NCBI GenBank assembly: GCA_944324205.1
Contig: CALUVK010000050.1
Span: forward strand, 1-10,512
From: Candidatus Gastranaerophilales bacterium
Lineage (GTDB): Bacteria > Cyanobacteriota > Vampirovibrionia > Gastranaerophilales > Gastranaerophilaceae
Direction of reading: 5' to 3'
DNA length: 10,512 nt
In this document: positions 1 to 5,780 of the stretch, piece after piece
Numbering within the stretch: position 1 is the stretch's first letter
How the letters are laid out: every line of letters begins with the position of its first letter
Notes under the pieces: model-generated
What the model saw: only the letters and a program-made list of their open reading frames with translations
What the model was told of the DNA's origin: nothing
Database searches by the model: none
Position numbers and translations under genes: made by a program

Positions 1-1
1 A

Positions 2-247
2 TTATTTAATTATAGAAGAGATAAATCTGATAGAATCATCTTTTAATTCTTTAACAAAATCTCTAGCAATTTTAGAGAGAGGTCTGTTATCGATTTTGTC
101 AAAAATAGCATAAATCGGATCACCGCCGTTATTAAATCTCATTTGTCTATCTTGTTTATTCAAGTAATATGTATGAAAATTTTCCGGGATTTCTAATGCG
201 CCTGCCGGTTTTTTGTTTCTTTCAATTGCATCATATGTTTGTAACAT
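2..247 (-). CDS. Small hypothetical protein, 81 aa
   Basis: I do not recognise this protein. It is short, soluble-looking and rich in charged residues, with no signal peptide or membrane segment. It starts MLQTYDAIERNKK, has a central stretch with FNNGGDPIYAIFDK, and ends in a likely amphipathic helix (residues about 57-81). The ATG at 247 is chosen because GAGAGAG lies about 8 nt upstream. An in-frame GTG at 256 would put that Shine-Dalgarno sequence too close. The gene follows the 490-aa membrane protein gene on the same strand after 104 nt, and a weak promoter lies in that gap. It could be the last gene of the cobalamin-riboswitch operon or an independent unit. The start and frame are fairly sure; the function is unknown. 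Confidence 0.6.
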   Translation of the reverse strand: MLQTYDAIERNKKPAGALEIPENFHTYYLNKQDRQMRFNNGGDPIYAIFDKIDNRPLSKIARDFVKELKDDSIRFISSIIK

Positions 248-278
248 TCTTATCACTCTCTCTATTAAATATCTCTTA

Positions 279-306
279 CATATATATAAAGTATTTGCGT
301 TTTCAA
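279..306 (-). promoter_or_regulatory. Possible promoter of the 81-aa gene
   Basis: Read on the minus strand, TTGAAA (306-301) is followed after 16 nt by TATATG (284-279). The surroundings are strongly AT-rich, so chance matches are likely. If real, it gives a leader of about 25 nt before the ATG at 247. No convincing terminator separates this from the upstream 490-aa gene, so readthrough is equally possible. Confidence 0.3.
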
Positions 307-351
307 AAATTGCCTTTTTTTGTTTGTTTTGTTAAGAATTGTAAAGGTAGA

Positions 352-1824
352 TTATGAATAAACAAATGGAGGTCCGTTTTTTATTTCAAATAATATATTA
401 TCAGCTATGATTTTTAGCTCTTTTTTAGATTTTCCTTCCTGTTTTTGTTTCATAAATTCATCGCATAGTGGCTCTATTGCAGATTCTTTTTTTGCCTTAA
501 AGTTTCTTAATTCAGTCGAGACAAGACGCTTCTGGAGATTAAGCTCTATTTCTGCATTGTATTTTTTTACTTGGACATCCTTGACTGCTTCTGCTGCCGT
601 TTTACCGCCATATGCCAAAGCAGAAATCCCTGCAATGCCGAAGAACAGGTTTTTAAATTGCGGATTTTTCGGATTCATAAGCCAGTCATAAAAAAATGAA
701 AGATAATCATTAACATGAGAAAAATATGTTATCTTATTTCTGCCGGAGCCTCCCATCATCGGATTAACTTTTTCAGTTGCCTGATTCATTACATCTTTTA
801 AATGTTCTATATATTCTTTTTTTTCTTTTTCCGGCAATTCCATTTTGTTAACTATTTTTACGACTTCTTCCGGGCTTGCGTATATTGATTCCAGCATATT
901 TTCTAATAAAAGTTTATAAGCATCCCTGCCTTTAAGGATTTCTCCTTTATGGCCCTCTATATCATTAATAGGTTTTCCCTGATTAAAATTCTCGATTACT
1001 TTATCGATTCCTTTTCTTGTATTTTTAATACCACTTTTAATAAATTCATCACTTTTTCTAATGTTTTTTGCTGAAAAATAACCAAGACCTAGTATGCTTA
1101 ACAAAGTTAATCCACCTAGTATATATAAAGTTTTATTATTGTCTTCTTTTGTTTTTTTCTCCGTGCTTTTAAAAGATAATTCATTTGAAAACATTTTTGC
1201 TTTGTTTGATAACATACTTCTTATAATTTGAATTTTGCCGGAAAAAGCCTGTGTTTCAACTGTAATAAGATTTTCTTGAAGATTCTTTTGTATATTTGCT
1301 TCCTGTTTTTTTACCCAAACATCTCTAAAACCATCAATAAAAATTTTTCCCATAAATGCCATTGAACCTAGTGTTATTACTCCAAGAGAAGCTAAAATTG
1401 TTTTACGATTCGGCGATTGTATCATGCTAAATATACTCTGATGAATTTCGTTGTTTATGCAATGATTTCGAGTAATTCCAGGGAGCAAATATTCTTTTGT
1501 ACTTTCTAATTTGCCCTTGGAAAATTTTTTCATCATAGCCGTAAAACCTCCTAAAAGAGCCATTACACCTACTGTAGTAAGGCATATCGGGATTAGAGGA
1601 TTTGATTTATTATTTTCTTTTTCAAATATTTTTTGCGGCAAATCTATATTTGTATTTGAGATAACAAGTGTATCACACGTTTCGTCAAGCGAGAGCAAGG
1701 GGTCTTTTATATACGAATTTACGATAACCCCTTCTTTTATGTAAGTATCATTACGTTTTTGCGTATTTGTCATATTTTTTTGGTGTCTTGAAGATTCAAG
1801 ATCCTGATTTATCTTTGGTATCAT
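352..1824 (-). CDS. Four-helix membrane protein with internal duplication, 490 aa, unknown function
   Basis: I do not recognise this family. Hydrophobic segments near residues 76-98, 141-162, 232-251 and 391-408 suggest four membrane helices joined by long, lysine-rich soluble stretches. An internal repeat is visible. Residues 159-197 (GK...DVWVKKQEANIQKNLQ...) match 407-445 (GK...DVQVKKYNAEIELNLQ...) at a constant offset of 248, with 16 identities in 39. Each copy directly follows a membrane helix, so a helix plus coiled-coil-like arm has been duplicated. The ATG at 1824 lies inside the end of the preceding gene (29-nt overlap), with AGGGA about 12 nt upstream. A later ATG at 1773 has no ribosome site. 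The overlap implies translational coupling to the CPHG-motif protein and shared control by the cobalamin riboswitch. A partner role at the membrane is inference only. Confidence 0.75.
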   Translation of the reverse strand: MIPKINQDLESSRHQKNMTNTQKRNDTYIKEGVIVNSYIKDPLLSLDETCDTLVISNTNIDLPQKIFEKENNKSNPLIPICLTTVGVMALLGGFTAMMKKFSKGKLESTKEYLLPGITRNHCINNEIHQSIFSMIQSPNRKTILASLGVITLGSMAFMGKIFIDGFRDVWVKKQEANIQKNLQENLITVETQAFSGKIQIIRSMLSNKAKMFSNELSFKSTEKKTKEDNNKTLYILGGLTLLSILGLGYFSAKNIRKSDEFIKSGIKNTRKGIDKVIENFNQGKPINDIEGHKGEILKGRDAYKLLLENMLESIYASPEEVVKIVNKMELPEKEKKEYIEHLKDVMNQATEKVNPMMGGSGRNKITYFSHVNDYLSFFYDWLMNPKNPQFKNLFFGIAGISALAYGGKTAAEAVKDVQVKKYNAEIELNLQKRLVSTELRNFKAKKESAIEPLCDEFMKQKQEGKSKKELKIIADNILFEIKNGPPFVYS

Positions 1825-2485
1825 CTTTTTTATTTTCCCTAATCTTTTGAATCATTTTTTTTAAATTAAAAATTTTTTTATCGTCATCTATTTTGGTATC
1901 ACTGTTATTCGCGTTGTCTTTTTTCAAAATTTTAAATAGACTTTCAAAATTAGATTTTAATGAGTTTACAAGTTCAGTAATTTTTTTTTCAACAAAAGTT
2001 TTAAATTCCCCAAATATTGCATTTAATTTATCTTGTATATCAAAGATTTTTTGTTTAATTTGCAATAATTTATCTGAAAAATTTATGATAACATTAGGAA
2101 TATTACTTATTCTAAGAATAATAGGTATAATAACATTAGTAATTGTATAGGCTGCAGGTTTAAAAATAAAACTGTTTGAAATTAGTTTTGCAAAGTCAGA
2201 CATCTTTTGTGCTATTTTTTCGAGATTTTGCTGAAATGCTAAAAGAGCTTCTGCATGTAACTGCAGGTTTTTTTCATGAGTTTCTATTCTCATCTCTCTG
2301 GATTTCATCATTGCTCCTACCATTGCACAATGATGATAACTCCATTCGCCGGGTTTTTGTGCTCTTTCTCCTGCTCTCATGCTGCCGCCGCCCATTCCAG
2401 AACATATTGGGCAAGCTCCGGGGGACATTCCATGCGGACAGAGTCCACTCTTTATATTACTGATATTTGAAGTTGCACCAGCCAA
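1796..2485 (-). CDS. Cys/His/Met-rich CPHG...CPIC protein, riboswitch-controlled, 229 aa
   Basis: Function unknown. Numbered from the TTG start, the N-terminal part has a likely metal-binding knuckle, CPHGMSPGACPIC (C16, H18, C25, C28). A GMGGG stretch follows, then HHC at 51-53 and many methionines up to about residue 65. Residues 106-136 are strongly hydrophobic and may touch or cross the membrane. The rest is helical and amphipathic, ending in a highly charged tail (DDDKK, KDDTKDKSGS). The TTG at 2485 is chosen because GGAAGG sits 6 nt upstream. The in-frame GTG at 2521 has no ribosome site, lies inside the riboswitch expression platform, and would add 12 basic residues. The gene is the first after a cobalamin riboswitch and overlaps the next gene by 29 nt. 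Cobalt or cobalamin handling is plausible from motif and control, but is not shown. Confidence 0.75.
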   Translation of the reverse strand: MAGATSNISNIKSGLCPHGMSPGACPICSGMGGGSMRAGERAQKPGEWSYHHCAMVGAMMKSREMRIETHEKNLQLHAEALLAFQQNLEKIAQKMSDFAKLISNSFIFKPAAYTITNVIIPIILRISNIPNVIINFSDKLLQIKQKIFDIQDKLNAIFGEFKTFVEKKITELVNSLKSNFESLFKILKKDNANNSDTKIDDDKKIFNLKKMIQKIRENKKDDTKDKSGS

Positions 2486-2491
2486 TAAAAA

Positions 2492-2527
2492 CCTTCCTTT
2501 GCGATTCTTTCTATGCCGCACAGGAAG
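2492..2527 (-). promoter_or_regulatory. Riboswitch expression platform hiding the Shine-Dalgarno sequence
   Basis: CUUCCU (2527-2522) pairs perfectly with AGGAAG (2498-2493), most of the AGGAAGG ribosome site that serves the TTG at 2485. A G/A mismatch is followed by an inner UGCG/CGCA stem (2520-2517 with 2503-2500). The kissing sequence UGCGGCA lies on the 5' side of this hairpin. No U-run follows, so control of translation rather than termination is inferred: cobalamin-bound aptamer, kissing pair formed, ribosome site closed. Confidence 0.75.
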
Positions 2528-2684
2528 CCAAAACTCTATCTAATAAATTTATATGCAATACTGTGACTCGCAGTTTGCATAATGCAGAATAAATACAAAT
2601 GATATTTATCTGGATATAGTATTCCGGCTTTAACGGCTGCGGCACAGTCACGGATTTTCACCGTAGTTTCCTCATATTTAATTG
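2492..2684 (-). promoter_or_regulatory. Cobalamin riboswitch, compact (class-II-like), translation-control type
   Basis: The minus-strand RNA shows the cobalamin core in order. P3 is 2677-2671 with 2619-2614 and one bulged G. P4 is ACGG/CCGU (2664-2661 with 2653-2650) around a UGAAAAU loop. P5 is CUG/CAG around UGCCG (2647-2645 with 2639-2637). P6 is CCG/CGG (2636-2634 with 2626-2624), followed by the B12-box-like GGAAUAC. The stretch GUGCCGCAGCCGUUA resembles the btuB GACGCGCAGCGGUAA. P6 follows P5 directly, so the P7-P11 arms of class I are absent. L5 UGCCGCA (2644-2638) is fully complementary to UGCGGCA at 2520-2514, the expected L5-L13 kissing pair. Two hairpins (2612-2585 and 2580-2553) lie between core and platform. 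Fold and class were assigned by eye. Confidence 0.85.
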
Positions 2685-2689
2685 TTCTA

Positions 2690-2718
2690 TTTATAACATA
2701 ATCAACAGATGTATACAA
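2690..2718 (-). promoter_or_regulatory. Promoter of the cobalamin-riboswitch operon
   Basis: On the minus strand TTGTAT (2718-2713) and TATAAA (2695-2690) are separated by exactly 17 nt, and TGT directly before the -10 makes it an extended -10. Transcription would begin near 2683, just before the 5' strand of P3. This fits a compact aptamer without a long P1. The promoter begins 10 nt after the aroE stop codon, so the operon is independent of aroE. Confidence 0.7.
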
Positions 2719-2728
2719 GAGGGGGGGA

Positions 2729-3568
2729 TCATAAAACTTCCAAAGCTGCTATTTTCATAGATTTAACGTCTGGTTTTTGTTTTGTCCATATTTGTAATGC
2801 TCTTTCTGCTTGATAAATAAGCATATCTAGTCCGCCTACAGTTTTTAAACCTCTTGCTTGTGCTTCTCTGATTAAGACAGTTTTTACAGGATTATAAACA
2901 ATGTCATAAACAAGTGTATCTGGAGAGAGTTTATCTAAATCGGCTTTTTCAATAGGCATTTGATCAGCCATAAATCCTTTCATGCCTATTGGAGTAGCAT
3001 TTACTACAATTGATGTTCCTTCTAAACTTCTAATATTTTGAATTTGATAAACATTGAATGTTATTTGCGGGAATTTTGCTCTTACATATTCTAAAGTTTG
3101 TCTGGAATTAATTATATTTCGTGTATAGAAATCAATTTCTTTTATTCCTTTTTCGGCAAGTCCCACAACTGCAGCTCTGGCAGCTCCTCCGGTACCTAAA
3201 ATGCTGGCATTTTTACCGGTTAAGTCTATTTCTGCAGGTATTGCAGTTTTAAATCCATATATGTCTGTATTGTAACCAAAGAAAGATCTGTCATCCATTA
3301 CTTTTATTGTGTTTACGCATCCGGCGATATTGGCATAATCGTCGATGTCGTCTAAAAATAATGACATTGGAACTTTTAAAGGAATAGTAACGTTAAAACC
3401 GTTATAACCATTCGCTTTTATATATTTAATTCGTGTAATTAAATCTTCAGGATGTGTTTCCATAACATCATATGAGCCTTCTACACCAAGACTTTCAAGA
3501 CCAGCTTTTTGTATAACAGCAGATATTGAATGCCCTAAAGGATAACCTATAATTCCAAGTTTATACAT
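2729..3568 (-). CDS. aroE: Shikimate dehydrogenase (NADP+), 279 aa
   Basis: Reduces 3-dehydroshikimate to shikimate with NADPH in the aromatic amino acid (chorismate) pathway, in the cytosol. The family signature is complete. YPLGHSIS (9-16) has the substrate-binding serines S14 and S16. NVTIPLK (59-65) has catalytic K65. AGCVNT (82-87) and NTD (100-102) follow, with catalytic D102. GTGGAARA (125-132) is the NADP loop, NATPIGM is at 190-196, and the C-terminal GGLDMLIYQAE carries Q253. The length is typical. The ATG at 3568 has GGAGAG 6 nt upstream and gives the usual MYKLGIIGYP start. The upstream in-frame ATG at 3604 has no ribosome site and overlaps the -10 box at 3596-3601 closely enough to be unlikely. 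It follows the flavoprotein gene by 58 nt and may be transcribed with it or from its own promoter. Confidence 0.95.
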   Translation of the reverse strand: MYKLGIIGYPLGHSISAVIQKAGLESLGVEGSYDVMETHPEDLITRIKYIKANGYNGFNVTIPLKVPMSLFLDDIDDYANIAGCVNTIKVMDDRSFFGYNTDIYGFKTAIPAEIDLTGKNASILGTGGAARAAVVGLAEKGIKEIDFYTRNIINSRQTLEYVRAKFPQITFNVYQIQNIRSLEGTSIVVNATPIGMKGFMADQMPIEKADLDKLSPDTLVYDIVYNPVKTVLIREAQARGLKTVGGLDMLIYQAERALQIWTKQKPDVKSMKIAALEVL

Positions 3569-3595
3569 AGTTTTCTCTCCAAGCTTTTCTTTTTT

Positions 3596-3623
3596 ATTAT
3601 ACATGATATTTGTTAAAAAGTAA
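3596..3623 (-). promoter_or_regulatory. Possible aroE promoter
   Basis: A perfect TATAAT (3601-3596, minus strand) lies 27 nt before the aroE ATG at 3568. The -35 candidate TTACTT (3623-3618, 16-nt spacer) is poor. The predicted start near 3589 leaves room for the GGAGAG ribosome site, so aroE may be transcribed alone as well as with the upstream flavoprotein gene. Confidence 0.4.
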
Positions 3624-3626
3624 TTT

Positions 3627-4976
3627 TTAATTTAGTTTTGATTTCAAAATTCTGGCGGCAGATATTAGTATATCAATACTGGTTGAGAATGGAGGCGCAT
3701 AGGTCAAATCTACATCTAGCAAGTCTTCTACCTTCATATTACCAGTAAGTCCTACTGATACGGTGTTAACTCTTTTATCTGCATCTCCGCATCCAATAGC
3801 TTGTGCTCCCAAAACTTTATGTGTGCGTCTATCTGCAATAAGTTTTAGCGTTACATTTTGTACTTCTGGCATATATCCAGCCTTGTCTCTTTTAGTAATT
3901 ACAACTGATACGGTATCGTATCCCAGTTTTTGCGCCTGTTTTTCAGTTAATCCTGTCATTGAGATATTTAATGAATGATATCGCAGAACAGCTGAGCCTA
4001 AAACACCTTCAAAATCTTCAACGCCACCGCAAGCATTAATTGCGGCAACCCGCCCTTCTTTATTTGCAGTTGATCCTAGAGGAATCCATACAGGAGTATT
4101 AGAGACCATATTAATCTTTTCTACACAATCACCGCAGGCATAAATATCGGTGATATTTGTTTGAAGCCGGCTATTTACTTTAATAGCTCCAGTTATACCG
4201 AGTTCGATACCAGCTTCTTTTGCAATATTAACAACAGGACGAACACCTGCTGCAATAATTACCATGTCTGTCTCAAATCCCATGCCTTTTGATGTTAAAA
4301 TCCCATGAACATTTTTCTCTCCGACAAATTCAGTAACAGTGTCTTCGTTTATAATCCGGACAAGGTTATCTGAATTTTCTAAAATGTAGGCTTGTATGAG
4401 GGAAGAAATATCTTCATCAAATACAGAAAGAATGAATGGAGATTGTTCTATTAAAGTTATATTTTTTTTGTTTTTTACAAAAGCTTCAATAAGTTCAATT
4501 GCAATGTATCCACCACCAATAATAGTAATATTTTGAAAATTTTGCATTGCATTTTTTATCTTAATACCATCTTCTAGCGTTCTTACGGTGAACACATTTT
4601 CCAAATTACAATTTTTAATTTCTGGAATATATGGTAAAGAACCAGTTGCAATAATAAGCTTATCATATTCTATAAATTCGCAGCTGCCAATCTTTAAATT
4701 TTTAACTAATATTTTTTTATCTGCAGGTAATATTTTAGTTACAAGATATTCCGTATGAATATTAATTCCGCTTTTTTCAAATTCTTCGGCAGTTCTTACT
4801 ATAAGTTTATGCCAGTCTTCAAAATCTCCTGCAATGTAGTAAGGTAAACCACAGGAAGAATATGATACATGTGTATCTCTCGTGTAAATATGAACTTCTG
4901 AGTCAGGAAGCATTCTTTTTGATTTAGCAGCAGCTTTAGCGCCGGCAGCCACTCCGCCTATAATAACTATTTTCAT
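3627..4976 (-). CDS. FAD-dependent pyridine nucleotide-disulfide oxidoreductase (CoA-disulfide reductase / NADH oxidase type), 449 aa
   Basis: Cytosolic flavoenzyme of the group that uses NAD(P)H to reduce CoA disulfide, polysulfide or oxygen. The FAD-binding motif is GGVAAG at residues 7-12. The single active-site cysteine, C42, lies in SYSSCGLPYY, the pattern of CoA-disulfide reductases and NADH oxidases. ATG at 110-112, the NAD(P)H-binding GGGYIA (154-159) and the FAD motif IYACGDC (278-284) follow. The C-terminal dimerisation domain ends with DLTYAPPFSTSID. There is no C-terminal rhodanese domain, unlike the longer CoADR-rhodanese fusions. Sequence alone does not separate CoA-disulfide reductase from NADH oxidase. 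The ATG at 4976 has only a weak ribosome site; the leader is about 75 nt and AT-rich. The gene is divergent from pgeF and lies upstream of aroE. Confidence 0.9.
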   Translation of the reverse strand: MKIVIIGGVAAGAKAAAKSKRMLPDSEVHIYTRDTHVSYSSCGLPYYIAGDFEDWHKLIVRTAEEFEKSGINIHTEYLVTKILPADKKILVKNLKIGSCEFIEYDKLIIATGSLPYIPEIKNCNLENVFTVRTLEDGIKIKNAMQNFQNITIIGGGYIAIELIEAFVKNKKNITLIEQSPFILSVFDEDISSLIQAYILENSDNLVRIINEDTVTEFVGEKNVHGILTSKGMGFETDMVIIAAGVRPVVNIAKEAGIELGITGAIKVNSRLQTNITDIYACGDCVEKINMVSNTPVWIPLGSTANKEGRVAAINACGGVEDFEGVLGSAVLRYHSLNISMTGLTEKQAQKLGYDTVSVVITKRDKAGYMPEVQNVTLKLIADRRTHKVLGAQAIGCGDADKRVNTVSVGLTGNMKVEDLLDVDLTYAPPFSTSIDILISAARILKSKLN

Positions 4977-5058
4977 ACAAAAAGTATTTTAAAAAATTTT
5001 GTAAAAAACAATTAGTTTGTAGGGTAAATTTAAAATAAAAATAATAGACTTTTTTATT

Positions 5059-5088
5059 ATATTAAACAGTATAAATCTCTGTTGACAA
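5059..5088 (-). promoter_or_regulatory. Candidate promoter of the flavoprotein gene, overlapping the pgeF promoter
   Basis: On the minus strand TTGTCA (5088-5083) is followed after 18 nt by TAATAT (5064-5059). A perfect TATAAT (5061-5056) overlaps it but would need a 21-nt spacer. The -35 box shares five positions with the plus-strand TTGACA of the pgeF promoter, so the two polymerases would compete. Confidence 0.45.
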
Positions 5089-5109
5089 GTATACATATTA
5101 AGATAAAAT
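5082..5109 (+). promoter_or_regulatory. pgeF promoter
   Basis: A perfect -35 TTGACA (5082-5087) and TAAAAT (5104-5109) are separated by 16 nt. The predicted start near 5116 leaves a leader of about 17 nt with a weak AGAAGAGA-like ribosome site before the ATG at 5133. Confidence 0.6.
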
Positions 5110-5132
5110 TAGAGTGAAGAAGAGACTGCGAT

Positions 5133-5780
5133 ATGTTTTATTTTGAAAATTTTAATGGATACAAAGTTTTAAAAAGTGATTATTTAAAAGAAATTGCGGC
5201 TTTTTTTACAACAAGAAACGGATTTGATTTTAGTCTGGTTGATTCAACACGTATTATTTCACCTGTACAGACCCATAGTGATCATATTGAATTTGTTGAT
5301 GAGCGAAACAATTATCCCGATTGCGATGCTCTTATTGTTAAAACTCAAGGAGATTTAATTTATCTCCGCTTTGCGGATTGCACGCCTTTAATTTTTTATG
5401 ACAAAAAACAAAAACTCGCAGCAGTTTCTCATGCTGGATGGAGAGGAACGGCAAAACAAATAGGAGTTAAAACAATACAGAAGATGAATTCTGAACCTCA
5501 AGATATTATTGCACTTATTGGCCCCGCAATTTCATTATGCTGTTATGAAGTATCAGAAGAAGTTAAAGAGCAGCTTCTTGCAACAGTTAAAAATAAAACA
5601 GGACTTTATAATGGGAGAAATGTTGATTTAAAGAGAATAAATGCACGACAGCTTGAAGAAATCGGAGTTAATACAATCGATATATGTCCTTATTGTACAA
5701 GCTGCAACAACGACCTGTTTTATTCTTACCGCAGAGAAAATGCTACAAATCTGAGACATTACGCAGCTGTGCTTATTTGA
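5133..5780 (+). CDS. pgeF: Peptidoglycan editing factor PgeF / YfiH family (multicopper polyphenol oxidase, laccase domain), 215 aa
   Basis: Member of the YfiH/YlmD/FAMIN family. These were once called laccases and are now linked to purine nucleoside phosphorylase and adenosine deaminase activity. In E. coli the protein corrects misincorporation of serine into peptidoglycan stem peptides. Metal-ligand candidates H48 (PVQTHSDH), C83 (RFADCTPL) and H100 (SHAGWRGTA) are present, and the C83-H100 gap of 17 is that of the family. Further signatures are DCDALIV (63-69), IGPAIS...CCYEV (129-140), DLKRINARQLEEIGV and the C-terminal CTSCNNDLFYSYRRENATNLRHYA. The length is slightly short but complete. 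It is the only plus-strand gene in the window. Its last 22 nt overlap the end of the convergent 564-aa gene, leaving no room for a terminator between them. Confidence 0.93.
   Translation: MFYFENFNGYKVLKSDYLKEIAAFFTTRNGFDFSLVDSTRIISPVQTHSDHIEFVDERNNYPDCDALIVKTQGDLIYLRFADCTPLIFYDKKQKLAAVSHAGWRGTAKQIGVKTIQKMNSEPQDIIALIGPAISLCCYEVSEEVKEQLLATVKNKTGLYNGRNVDLKRINARQLEEIGVNTIDICPYCTSCNNDLFYSYRRENATNLRHYAAVLI

Noticed and set aside
300..330. Possible terminator (AAAAATTGCC followed by a T-run)
   Set aside because: No stem of useful length can be drawn; it is only an AT-rich stretch.
2536..2718. Open frame of 60 codons on the minus strand
   Set aside because: It is the translated cobalamin riboswitch and its promoter; there is no ribosome site and the RNA structure explains the sequence.
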